Positions 49,192-61,392 of a stretch of DNA of 64,000 nucleotides are shown here, piece after piece. The DNA is from Apostichopus japonicus (lineage: Eukaryota > Echinodermata > Holothuroidea > Aspidochirotida > Stichopodidae). Position 1 is the stretch's first letter, and the number at the start of each line of letters is the position of its first letter. Both the position numbers and the translations under genes were made by a program. The stretch covers positions 11,891,001 through 11,955,000 of the forward strand of contig NC_092575.1 of assembly GCF_037975245.1 (NCBI RefSeq), read 5' to 3'. The notes below the pieces were generated by a model. That model was not told where the DNA came from and ran no database searches. It was given only the letters and a program-made list of their open reading frames with translations.

Positions 49192-50233
49192 AGAAACAGA
49201 TAGTGTGTTGGCAGACAGTCTGCGGTCCTCAGATAATAAAGAAACAGATTCACAAGATCAGGCTCTATTTGATAACCTGGTGTAGGTGTAACGCCGGGGG
49301 AAAGGATGTTCGGTGGTGACATTCCTGGGGGTGGGATGATGGGAGCTCCGGGTCTCTGCCGGTGACGACAAGAATGGAATAGACACGTTGGTTTTTGTTC
49401 TAGTCCATGTATTATATCTGCTAGCGTGTTCTCTGACACCGTACTAGCGAGCTCTCATAGAGCTATTAAAGTAACAACTTCAACTGCTGCAAAAGCAGAC
49501 AAAAACGTAGATAAAAGATAAATGGAAATCTTAGAGGTGTTGTATTAACTAGTGAAAGTAACGTTGTGTCTCAGAACAATGGATTTCAAGGCTATCCCAC
49601 GCCCTGCGGGGTCTCCCAATCTGAGCGGAAGGGTTTGACAAGTTCCGGTGGAGTTCAATTCTAAGGCAGGCCAGCTATGCCCAAATGGCATGGCTCTACA
49701 TTCTCCCCTGCTTAAATTAGGTTTTTCCTCAAACCAGAGGCTATTACAAATAAAGAAAAGTGAACATAGCATGTGACATGAAGCGAGAAGCTGCAGTCAC
49801 AACGTTCATAGTGTAGACTAATACTTGATGTGTCAGCAAAGTTTGCATTGCTTATGAAACTTGATACGAAAAATGATAAAATAGCTTGTTACTCCAAAAC
49901 AAAACTTTTGCTCTTGATACAGGTATATTTCGAAACAATTTGTGAACTCGTTCTGTTTGCCCACTCTATTTCTGAGGCTACCCGACTTCACTTTCCTGAT
50001 TCATAAGTAGTGTACCCGTTTTACGAAATTTCATACACAATAAGGCAGTATGCAATGTTCACATGAGCGTTTGTACACTATTTTTGGTTTCATCAACTGA
50101 AAGTTCTACATTTTAATTTCAAATAGTCCATGGCAACTTGTTGACATTCTATCAAATGTGACTAGAGTATATTGCAAATTGTGTACTCATGTATTTCAAT
50201 TCCGCGCATTTCGCACTAAGTACTAGAAAGGAG
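49192..50233. other. Intergenic, no gene recognised
   Basis: A GC-richer block at about 49575-49740 contains GGGTCTCCCAATCTGAGC and looks unlike its AT-rich surroundings, but I could not assign it. Confidence 0.35.
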
Positions 50234-50460
50234 GGAGTGTTAGCTCAGTGGTTAACGCCGGTGCCTTTCAATCATAAGGTCCCGAGTTCGATTCACTCCA
50301 AGATTAATGTATGTCGTCCAGTTACAGAGTTGTTGACAATTGACAATTCATAATCATGGACGTTAAAATATGAATCTAAGAGACTGACTTCGGTCAGCTT
50401 GCGGCTTTGATAAGCCAATGATGACTTCCTCGTGAGTTCCTGTTTGCAGGAGGATCTAAA
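50234..50460 (+). repeat. tRNA-derived SINE (GGAGTGTTAGCTC head)
   Basis: The head is GGAGTGTTAGCTCAGTGG ... CCCGAGTTCGATTCACTCC with both promoter boxes. The body has TATGTCGTCCAGTTACAGAG and GACTGACTTCGGTCAGCTTG. It ends TTCCTGTTTGCAGGAGGATC. Best-preserved copies are this one and 63594. Confidence 0.92.
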
Positions 50461-52009
50461 ATGCATCCATACTACGAAATTCATTGCCCGTGCATTTGAA
50501 CTTGAGAAACACCGGTTGAAAAGAGCGATCGCGCCCGCCAAACGGAATTAGGCCCATCGCTCGAACTTGTACGTTGTATTGCACATGATTTATAAGTACT
50601 TGAAAATATGCAAAGGAAAATGAACTGACAAATTTACTTGGTGCAATTTTGTCATGTGTAGCCAGATTATAAGATGAAGGTCCATGTAAAGATGAAGGTC
50701 TGGTGTAGCCTAACTGCTGACATTACGCGTAGGGCAACGAAAGGCAACTGGTCCCTGGATGTGTTGAGCACATGGAATCGCAAGTACATGCACAGTATTA
50801 GCTCCTGCATGTGTGATCGGGATATATAGGGAGTGATTTTCGATTATTAATGCGCAGTTCTGACGTGTATAATGTTTGATTTATGTTTTTGCTTTTCAGC
50901 TACGCCGGTAATACATTTCATTAGGCTTAGTATAGGCCTGCTGAGCATGAAGACAATGTGCTTTATATGGCACCTTCTGTTTCGGAGAGATTCAGTGATG
51001 TTATTCCTAAATTTTCGGGAAAAACGAGTGACAATCTCAGATATGTTTTCTAAGAAAATGACAAGAAGTAAAACCCATATGTTAATAAAGAGTAGAAGTG
51101 AACCTGAAAATTAAGAGTTAGGCCTATGATCATTTATGAAAATGACGAACTTGCGAATTTATATCTACATTGTTTATTATTACAAGGAATTTCATTGTTG
51201 CAGGTTAACTGGGATTGTGAGTTTGCGTCACATTAAGCATATAATGAAACATGAGACTACCTATAGATCATACACACAATTGGATACCTGTGAGGTTTAG
51301 ACCGGTAACCGTTTAATCTAGTGCAGGAAATTAAGTCTTCCACTTTTTTTATTCAGCTTCGTTGAGTTTGTCTTATTCAATCGTTCCTGTACCTGCTTTG
51401 GTGGAATAACTTCATCTTTCCTTTCAAGCGCAAATTTAGTAACAGCATTTATCGACAAACTTGCATTTGTTTAGAAACTGATAATAACCAATTGAATTAG
51501 ATACTTACCTTAAATGAGTACTTAATATCCACCTGCTAATGGCTGCACTCCGTTAACATACTCACATATTCAGTCGAATGTCCAATGTGACTATATACCT
51601 TCTTAACTTGAAACTGTTATTACTGTGTGCATAATCTAATGTTTTCATACACGTCTGAGCTTTGAACACAGTGAAGGACATGAGCAGTGGCAACAATAAC
51701 ACACTAACATTAGTCATTGTCCCATGCTGCGACTGGTTGTCATTATTCAGTTTACTGCAGTATAAAGGGCGGTAAAACCCATTGAGTTAGGTGCTGGATA
51801 CCATACAGCGGGGATAATTGGCTAATTGGTATCTTTTAATTGTTCTGCGGAATGTGAAGGCATTGACTCTTCATTAATAACAAAAGAACATCCGGACGTC
51901 GGTAAAATTCTGTCGATATGAGAGTTTTATGAAAAATCAAAATGTTGGCGTACAAATACAAACGTGTCGAATGCATATACCTATAGACTATTGCAAAGCC
52001 CAGTCAAAC
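50461..52009. other. Intergenic, no gene recognised
   Basis: An 80-codon frame at 50872-51114 has no motif or splice context that would support it. Nothing else seen. Confidence 0.4.
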
Positions 52010-52310
52010 AACCGGTGCGGTGGCCGAGTGGTTATATGCGGTGGCATTTGAAGCAACGAGGCTTAACAATCGGGAGGTTGCGGGTTCGATGCCCGGCAGG
52101 ATCATTATCAGGTGGGTTTTTCATCCAAGAGCAATCTACGGTTTTCCCATCTGAAATGACTTTCTAAATTAAAAAGATTCCAAATTTGAGTTAAAATGTT
52201 GGATCGGAAGTCACCCGACGTGTAAGTTGTAATCCGTAAACCCTTGTGGCTTTCTTCCACATTAGTGGTCGCTTATGCGTCATAAAAATAACTGCTGATT
52301 ATTATTTTTG
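52010..52310 (+). repeat. tRNA-derived SINE (Ser/Leu-like head)
   Basis: GCGGTGGCCGAGTGGTTATA (A-box side) and TTGCGGGTTCGATGCCCGGC (B box) about 60 bp apart give a class II tRNA-like head. The tail continues with AAGTCACCCGACGTGTAAGT and ends near TTATTATTTTTG. A second copy is not visible in the window, so extent is approximate. Confidence 0.7.
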
Positions 52311-52646
52311 TAAATCGACCAGACAAAACAAATATTACGAAAAATGATGGCGCTAGTTGACAACTCTACGCTATTTGCATAGCCAATACTACTTTGGAGC
52401 ATAAAAGCATTTGTATATTCCGTATAAGTGTCGCACCACAGTAAATTGCTCCAAATGACTTACACATTAAATTCGTTACTTTCCGAATGCCGGTAGATAA
52501 TAGATAATAGTTTTCAAACATTCAATACAGTAGGTCACGTTAGGGCTATTTTCTAGTTGTGGTGCGACACATACAAGGAAAATAGCGCCTTGCCAGGCCA
52601 CGTATTCAGTGGACGATGGCTGCACACTTACCGGTCGCAAACAGTG

Positions 52647-52651
<5 letters not shown>
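52311..52651. other. Intergenic, no gene recognised
   Basis: Nothing seen apart from the AT tract that follows. Confidence 0.4.

Positions 52652-52736
<85 letters not shown>
52652..52736. repeat. AT microsatellite
   Basis: About 85 bp of uninterrupted (AT)n, preceded by TTTATTT. Confidence 0.98.
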
Positions 52737-52738
<2 letters not shown>

Positions 52739-55511
52739 CTCGCCGAGTATGACAAAATTATAGGGAAAAGCTGTATGTGGCAAACTTATATATGAATATA
52801 GTAACAACCATATATGGCTTACTACGATATAAATATGTTATGCATAATGTATACAGGCAATGCAAAACCTATTAATATGAGGTGAACGAGTAAGTTTAAC
52901 TTACATTTATCAGGAGTGATAAATCAATATTTTTGGGTACATTAGTGTGGTTTTCGCACCCTTTTGAGAACCGATGGTTAACGAGGTGGGTAAATGGGGT
53001 GAGTGAGAAGGAGAAGGGCGCCGCCTTCTTAGACGGTGTGAATACGCCATACCCTTTATTGTCGCTGGTATTGAGTTTTGAAATATATGAGAGGGGTTCT
53101 CCTTCGCATGTAACGGCAATGTCGAACATGTTTATCTGATACTTAGTAATACATAAAGCGTTGTGAATGTTCAGCAGGACCCAAGTCGAGTTGACGAGTT
53201 TCTTCTATAAATGGGGACTTACGAGGTAACTCGTAAATATAGTTGCGTGCGCCGGTTTGTGGCTGTACCCTATGGGAAGTCCCCCGCCCCCCCCCCCCCC
53301 CAATGAGAGATTGATTGAATTGTGCACACTTTGGTGTGTAGGTGTGACAAGTTACCAATGACCAGGGTTAAGTTGTAAAGTCGTGTGAGAGGGCCTTGGC
53401 CTTGAACAAGACTGTACACCTGCGCCAGGAGTGTCGTTGACAGATATGGCGCGTTATAAGTGGCCGAAAATAACTCAATTATTTCTAGGGTATACCGTTA
53501 CGGTGAAGTAGCCGAGACCATGACAATCCATACATGTAGTGTTGTTGCGCTTCATGATACTTTTTCTAAACTAGGACTTAGCAGTATCTTATTATACCAA
53601 TGTAGGAATTTAAATAGATTTATTGTGTCGATAGGTGAATCCTGGCATGCAGTCACGTTGACCATGTATCAAAAGGCAACGCAGGTACGGAAAAGGGTAC
53701 AATTCTATAATCTTGAAGTCCACATGTCAAATATAAGAATTCATAGGCGACCTTCCGTCAGATATCATTTTTACAAGCTTTTCACCCTGTAGACCTCAAA
53801 TGACCTTTGATATTCATGAAAACCACTACTCATCGTCTACTCACCCAACGGCAAGCTACACACCAGTTTGAACTTCCTGCAACTTCTACTTCTTGAGATA
53901 CTGTGTAAAACAATGTTTTCAGACTTTAACCCGTGCTGACCTCAAATGACCTAATGATAAAACCCAACAACGATCCCTTTAACCAGTTCGACCTAAGGAG
54001 AACCTACAGACCAAATATGAAATGTACGTTAAATTGAAAGTTTGAGGACAGTTAGCGAAATTTTCGGAACATACCGTGGATTATATACCGAAGGCCTTAT
54101 GTCTTAGAACTTATAGCGTAAGTCTAGTCTATGATTTATTTGTATTTATGCGCCTTGCATTTGTCACTATTGATTGTTCGTGTTAACGACAGCTTCAATA
54201 CGCATCATGAAGATTTGGATATGTCTATCAAGAGCTTAGTTTTCTTCTTTTGGAGGTATTCATTGGTATTTGTAAAGGCAATTAGCAGCATAGGCCTATA
54301 GTCAAACAATAAACAATGTTTGTTATTGTCCGACGTCACGTGATAGAGATAAACTTTATTGGCTGATTTTAAAATTTGAATAAGAAAGGTGTGATGTGCA
54401 TGCATAATTGTTTGGGCCCTATAGCCCAAAGTCAAGTTTTACGAAAAGGTTAATTTCTCGTGAAATTAGGGTTCGCCGAGTAAAAAATTCTATCACAGTA
54501 ATCTCTCTTTCATCAATCGCAAGTTGCTGACGGGTAAATGGATGCAAGTGAGAATGGAATGCTAATAATTCCAGATAAATGCAATATGGACCATTAATAA
54601 TGTTCATTCGGGTAAGTATACCCGTAAACGACCGTTACAAGTTCTAAACGTCTTGACAGTCAATGCTGTATGCCATGCAATTCGAACATCCGACAACCTC
54701 CTAGTTTTGCTTAAAATGTTTCTTGCTCAAAACTTCTTTATTATCGAGTTAGTTTACAACACATTCTATAGACAGTTTCGTAATTATGACAAATTTATCG
54801 TCCAGACACACACATACACACACCATAAATATTATTATGTTGGTGTATACTAAAGACATGGAAGCAAGTTAATCGACAGTAATGGAAGAAAAACATCAAG
54901 CCAAGTAAAAAAAAAAGGTGCTCACGTCATGAACATATATAGTTTTTTGTTTTTTTATCATTAAGTTAGCGAAATAGACTACGTCGGGCCATTCTATCAA
55001 TCATATATAGGCCAGTGGATGGTTCCCAACAATATCTACGGGGAATCGAATATTTATCGTACTGATATTTTGCACGTATATTTTATGTGGAGTGTTTAAG
55101 AAAATAAAATTCTACCCAACTCAACATGTCAACATTCCTCTTGTTCTTTCTTTATTTATTAAAAAAAAATTAAAAAAAAAAATTATTTGTTGAATCTATA
55201 GTTAAAAACACGGCAATACTAATACACACTTTATCATTATGGAATGAACTGCGAACTACCAACTACCAAATGATACATCAGATCCCCAAGGGGGCGTGGG
55301 GGGAGGTTATGTGGGGGTAGGGTGGGTGGAGAATCACCTCAGAGCCCGACTTTTGACATATTATGTGTCATATTCTTGTAAACTACAAAATAATCTGACT
55401 CCATATATGCGTTTGGTTTAACAAATTCCAGTTGTAGGTAATATTAGTATATATGATTTTCACACACGCACAGGTATACTACTTCTTATCAACACGTCCG
55501 ATCGCCACTGT
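52737..55511. other. Intergenic, no gene recognised
   Basis: A C-run lies at about 53283-53301. 53680-54050 contains GACCTCAAATGACCT words of the kind seen in old invertebrate repeats. TTTATTTATT at about 55149-55158 is a possible minus-strand poly(A) signal for FUT-C, about 350 bp past its stop. Confidence 0.45.
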
Positions 55512-56367
55512 TTAATTCCTTGAAAATTTGAGTGGTCCCAGCTCTCTGCAAGAGGAGCGCCACCAATCCTCAATGGATGTTTTCTGTTTTCGTAATAAAC
55601 GTATCTCTTTTTCGCTCTTTTCTTCAAGATGAATTAACTTCTGCACTACACGACATAAACTTTCTGGCTTAAACGTTAAACTTCTCGTCCATCTTTTGAT
55701 GGAACCTAATTGTCTCCATTTGAAATATTCATTAAATAATGTATCATTGCGATCTACTCTTTCCAAGAAACGAGCAAGTTGTTGAGTCGAATTGAAATCC
55801 TCCGCGAATATAAACGAGTTCTCTGGTAATATCTTTACATAATCAGATTTGTCAGCACCGAATACTACTGGGATCAAACCTCTCTCGAAAGAATTATGCC
55901 AAACTTTTTCAGTGATATATTCTCTACAAGGGGTATTTTCCAGAGCAAGATAAAATTTATATTGACTGAAAACTTTTTCACAGTGATCCTTCTCTTCCTT
56001 TCGGCATGAGAGATTGCCACATTTACCAAACATGTCCACCGGTAAATACGTCGAGAGGTGCTTCACAAAACCCAATCGATCCCACGAAGACATGATACAA
56101 TTCGACGCAACCCATAAGACACTCTTTGTTTTGTTTTCCGCCCAGTTGATTAAACTTGGGCTGTCTTTAAGCTGTTTCTTCTTCTTCTTCTTCGTGGTGC
56201 TTTTGAAAGGTGTAAATACTCCATAAGGAACGACAATATCAGAATCAGAGAGATAGGTTAAGGTAATATTGAAGACAGCGCCGTAAGACTTCGGTAGCAT
56301 GCAGTATTTACAATGAACAGGACTCTCTCGAGAGAAGAAAACCCATATTTGACCTTTTGGACGGGCT
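55512..56367 (-). CDS. FUT-C exon 2 (catalytic core, stop)
   Basis: Starts after a pyrimidine-rich acceptor ending CTTCTCAG, completing Arg204, then ARPKGQIWVFFSRES. It holds the TTKKKKKKQLKDSP segment and the GT10 donor block, and ends LKFSRN, TAA. 55703-55970 is the tract nearly identical to FUT-B. Confidence 0.93.
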
Positions 56368-59300
56368 CTGAGAAGGAAAAGCAAAACGAAAAGAGAGAGG
56401 GAGAGGAGAGAGAAAAGATTCAATTGATATTTGCAAAACAAGTGCTGGTTGTAGGGGTGGTGTGTGTGTGTGGGGGGGGGGGTGGTTTTTAGTGAGCATC
56501 AGGGACAAAGGTGTGTGTGGGGGCGTTGTTAGTGAGCATCAGGGACAACGGGGGGGGGTGGGGTTGTAAGGGACAACAACAATCTATAAACACAAAATAA
56601 AATATCCTTCAAAGCGTCATAATCAAATTTCTACCAGTTACGGTTCTTGAAATAGCGTTTAATCAAGAACTACTTTCAGATATCTTTTGAGCCAGTGTAA
56701 TTGAAATTTGAACCACCGCAAACATAGGGACATTGTACCAAAAACGAACGACCCACACGTCAAGTTTGACTATTTCATTTTGATCAAAGGTAACGTGCTT
56801 AAAAGGCTTTCATATTTGTTGTCTCTGTTGACCTCAATTGACCTCCAGCGTAAAGTTTAGACTTGCTGTTCGTCATAATAATACATAATACATGCACAGA
56901 CGTTCTTCAAGTTATGATTCATGAGTTTTAGAATACAGAGCTTTTGAATTGTTCACAGTTTTGATCTCTGTAATGATATTTGACTTTATTCACAGGTATG
57001 TGCAAGGTACCTACGTGGCAATTATGTCATATGTCTGAACAAGCCCTCTTCTTGAGTTATCGTGTCTATACAAGCTTCGTCGTTACACACACGTACATAC
57101 ATTACACACACACTCACAAACTCACGAAACATACGCACCCGCACAGAGGAAAAACACACTTCAACATGACTGCAAAATGTATGCGGCGTACGGTAAAATG
57201 TACCAATTAACCACAGCAAGAAGTCTCCTTCAAGCGAAATAACTCTATTAGAACACATACTGGTAGTTCAAGAGAGCAATGTGAAACATGCTTGTCTTCC
57301 AGGTAAATGTCCCTGGCCGACTTAACCTCATTCTCCCTCCCCTCCCCTCCCCCACTCCCACCCCTCCCTCAACCTAACCCTGGCCAATGTTCAACGCTCA
57401 GAGCAGACAGTTTAACCTTTGTCTTCAGAACTGTTCACCGAAGATGCCGCAAGACTCTAACTGCAGAAACAAAAGATATATTATTACTTTATGGTCGGGC
57501 GCTTTGCCTTGCTGATGACTTTTCCAATGACGCAGCTTCACAGGAAACTATTAATAGGCTGTTTCCTTTCCTACATTTTCGTATGGCGATGTTCTTCTGA
57601 TCAGAGTACTTCAAAGGAACATCTGTCTCACAAAGTTATGTATATAGCAATTAACTTGACAATTTGGATTCCCGGTGTGACATTATCTTTCAAAATCATG
57701 TCCTCGTTGCACTGCCATAGCTGATTGCCATGAAGAATGGATAGGAAATTTAGTCGACGATATATTAAAAACATCCACCAGACACTGGATATAGTTCCTT
57801 CCACCAGACACTTGATAGTTCAAACAAACCACTTCTGCTTGAATAGCGTGGTACATTGAAATGATGCTTTGACTATACGTACGGTGCGACCACAAAAGTT
57901 AAATTTATGCCGCATGATATAGCCGCAATGCGCTAATTCCTGGCTGATGAGAAGATATTGGTTGAACCGAAAACTTGTTTTGTGTGCTCGTATTTGAAAT
58001 TTCATTTGACCAACAAACTTGTAGTTAGCGCTCTTAATGTTTGAGAAATAATGTATGAACATTTTGTTCGCCTTCCTTTGCACATCTGTCGTTCTCAGAC
58101 GAAGTGGTTGGATCAGCAATGACCCAAAACGTGTCCGAAAACGTAAAACTTACTGTTCAAACTTTGGAAATAAAGAGGTTCCTCATGCAACTTGGCTGGC
58201 TTAGGCCTACATAATGCACATACTCGGAAATAGACCAAATTAAACCTTGTACGAAAACGTAGGACTTTAAGATGTGCTTTATTTCTGTAAAATTGCTATA
58301 ATGCTGAATTCAGGATGACGCTTGCTCTTCAGTCGATGACTATCAATTGTTAATGTCAAATTCGTAATGTATAAACCCTTGAAATCACCTAACCAAAAGA
58401 ACCTTTTTTTAAAGTCCATACAAACAACAGATGATTAAAGATATCCTCGACAAATGTGTAATGGATTGTAATCAATCTGGTTAGCTAACTCTATTTAAGT
58501 TTTATACAATGTAAAAAACTTTGGTTAAGAAACGTCTGATGCCGGTAATCTGACCTAGTTTCGAATGAGGTGTAACAGAAGTGTTAGACACCACCATCGA
58601 TCCCAGAAAATACACACATAGCTTGCTACCGTCGGTAATTAGACACTAGTGTACAGTGAATACATACAGCTACGGTCAATACCCACAACACAGTGTACAT
58701 AGCAGCGATGGACATCTCTGATCCAGCTAAAAGATAAGAAGGTAATCACGTTTCATTACTGTCTGCATTTTGTAGCGACAACAGGCGCGTAGCCAGGAAT
58801 TTGCCAAGGGAGGGGCGAAACTGTAGTTTCGGCATTGCAAACTATCTAAGCGTAGCGCCACCATGAGTTGGCGCGAAGCGTGCAAGAAAATTTTGGCTGA
58901 AAATGCCTCCCAGATCGCTGGAAATGGCACTTCCCAGGCCTTGTAAGTTGCATCTTTTCTCTTTTGATAATACTAGCGATATCGTAAAAACATTTAAGAT
59001 TTTTTTTAAATATGCTCAAGGGGGGGGGCTGCCCCCTTTGCCCCCCCCCCTTGGAAGAATACTTCACTTGCAAGCAACGGAAAGTTAACTTTTTCAGAGC
59101 GCGGCACGCGGTTTGGGCGAGTCTTCCCAAACTCTCGCTGTACTATGTTAGATTAAGCAGTATACAGCCTCTTCGATCGCCGAGGCTCTGATATTTTCAA
59201 GGGTCTCAGTGAATAAATGCTAGAGAAATATCACCTAATATAGGTATGCTACACTGACATCAACAGGAGTTTTCCTGCCTATAATTGTGCCTACATTCAT

Positions 59301-59991
59301 CCTATTGTGCAAACCATGCAATTAACTTGAACCAAGGAGTTGTTACCATGACAACTACCTCCTTGAAAAGCACTCCTTACCGTATGAGCTTGTCCCAAGG
59401 TTTTTCAATCATATGATAAAAGACTACGACGTCGGCCTTCTTTAAATCTTCAATGTTTACACTTCTCGTTATCTGCATATGGCATTGGCATTTGTTACAA
59501 AGGTAAGTACCGTCTCGTATCAGCGCAGTTATATCGCACCAAATCAATAAGTTTTTACTACAGTTATATACCGGTACTTTAGTACTTGATAGATGTAAGT
59601 CATTTTTGGCTTTCGCTTGAGGCACGGATGCCTTAGAGTTATTAATTTGGTTTAATATTTTACTCTCCATCTTTCTGAATATAGATGCGTCTGATTGCTT
59701 TGAATTCTTCTTTAATTTCGGCGGATCATGAAAGGAACCATTCACACTCAAATGTGAGACTGTAGTAGGGGATGGAGAAAAGCCAAAGCTTTGTCCGACA
59801 CTTTTGGTTGCATTTAAATACACCGGTGTAGTTTGGTCAGTTTCTAGTTGGACGTCTGCTTCATGAAAGGACTTGAGAGTCAACAACTGACTGTCGCTTG
59901 AATGCCACGATAGTTGCACTCCAACAATGAAAACAACGTAGATGAAACATACAAATATAGCCAAATGAGTAAACAAATTCTGGTTAGCCAT
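55512..59991 (-). CDS. FUT-C: alpha-1,3-fucosyltransferase-like (GT10), two exons
   Basis: Join of complement 59381-59991 and 55512-56367, 488 residues, ATG to stop. MANQNLFTHLAIFVCFIYVV opens the anchor; the stem is the longest of the three, Ser/Lys-rich with several sequons. Catalytic features: WVASNC, then YKFYLALENTPCREYITEKV, GLIPVVFG and an acidic FAEDF segment, as expected for a Golgi enzyme using GDP-fucose. Close paralogue of FUT-B, sharing intron site, promoter-proximal DNA and a converted core. It has six Lys where FUT-B has three (about residues 263-268). No sign of inactivation. Confidence 0.92.
56640..57130. repeat. GT-headed old repeat, reverse orientation
   Basis: CTTCTTGAGTTATCGTGTCT at 57050 and the AC-rich stretch at 57085-57130 mirror the start of the repeat at 10796. 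GTTGACCTCAATTGACCTCC at about 56828 is typical of the same family. Confidence 0.6.
58527..59126. mobile_element. TTAA MITE (copy 5), 5'-truncated and interrupted by a hAT remnant
   Basis: The MITE starts inside at AAGAAACGTCTGATGCCGG and ends GGGCGAGTCTTC. A foreign piece at about 58783-59055 begins CAGGCGCGTAGCCAGGAATT and carries ACTATCTAAGCGTAGCGCCA, as in the hAT element at 24418. The right end of the insert lacks its terminal repeat and target duplication. Confidence 0.8.
59333..59365. repeat. Short near-palindrome beside the FUT-C splice donor (copy 6 of 6)
   Basis: CAAGGAGTTGT and ACAACTACCTCCTTG pair with a short bulge across a 33-bp site. On the minus strand it starts 15 bp inside the FUT-C intron. 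No flanking direct repeat is visible. Confidence 0.65.
59381..59991 (-). CDS. FUT-C exon 1 (anchor and stem)
   Basis: ATG at 59991. Anchor at residues 9-28, then a stem with NAT, NGS, NNS and NCS sequons. It ends SVNIEDLKKADVVVFYHMIE, KPWDKLI(R) at donor GTAAGG, the same codon and phase as FUT-B. Confidence 0.9.
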
Positions 59992-60177
59992 TATTATTTA
60001 GCAAGTAGAAACGCCTGTGGCTACCAGAACGGTTCCATATGGCAACAAGAGGACTCCGGTTTGCTGGTATATTATTGTAAAACCTTTGTTTATTATTCAT
60101 AACGCTGTAGCTGTACAACTCAACGATAAACGTCCGTGCATCATGTGACTTTCATAACCGCTTGACATTGGTCAACA

Positions 60178-60515
60178 GTCTGTGTGTTAGGCTAAATAGC
60201 CTAGGTAATGTTTTAGCCTATTAACCTTTGAAATGGCTACCGCAATAAGCCGATAGTCATGTACACATTACGATGGTAGACACAAGTACGATATCAGTAT
60301 TTTGCTTGGTCTAATTGGTTCAGACGACGACACTTATCGTGAAAGCCCTCCCGTAATTGTACAGATGACCCATCGATGCTCTTGCTTTGAGACCACCACA
60401 TGTTCCCGTTTTTGTTGCGGTTATTTTCACGTTTGTCTAACATTTCAGTTAACTATTTCTGTTCGTCATCTGAGTTCGGATAAAGCAGTCAGCGTTTAGC
60501 GATGTGAGCCATTTG
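60178..60515 (-). promoter_or_regulatory. Conserved FUT-C upstream block
   Basis: Counterpart of 42236-42590: GTGTGTTAGGCTA, AGCCTAGGTAATGTTTT, ATTACGATGGTAG, TTCAGACGACGACAC and CATCTGAGTTCGG. Candidate promoter/5' region kept after the duplication. Confidence 0.5.
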
Positions 60516-60761
60516 TATCCAACCATAGCAACATCACGGACGACGAAAGCCACGTGACAATCAGTTGACTCAGCAATGCAGCCTGGCTGACAGAGACTCC
60601 AACTGGAAATTAACATCAACTGAAGATTGATAGTGCTTAGGGGACTCGTTATACCCTCTGCCCTTGTTTACGAAACCTGCGGGGGAAAATAAAGAAAGAA
60701 CACATGGTCTACATACGACACACACACATATATAAATATATATATATAAATATTATATATA
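60516..60761. other. Intergenic, no gene recognised
   Basis: Ends in interrupted AT-rich microsatellite sequence from about 60728. Confidence 0.4.
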
Positions 60762-61280
<519 letters not shown>

Positions 61281-61392
61281 TTATATCTTCTACAAATAAG
61301 CGTGCTACCGTACTCATATCTATATATAAGCGCGCTACTCATTTGTATATATAATCGTCGTAATCATGTCTATCCATTTCAAGTTCCCTGTT

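Larger units (their letters stand above)
56368..59380. other. FUT-C intron with repeats
   Basis: 3013 bp. Near exon 2 it holds a duplicated GT/G-rich segment (TAGTGAGCATCAGGGACAA at about 56490 and 56530). At about 56640-57130 lies a reverse-oriented GT-headed repeat. 58527-59126 is a broken MITE and 59333-59365 a palindrome close to the donor. No nested gene recognised. Confidence 0.75.

Noticed and set aside
49575-49740. Possible small RNA gene (5S- or U1-like words)
   Set aside because: Short matches such as GGGAGACC and GCAGGGGAGA are not in the order or spacing of either RNA.
53460-53792. 110-codon open frame as a gene
   Set aside because: No motif, no splice context and the right part overlaps old repeat-like sequence.
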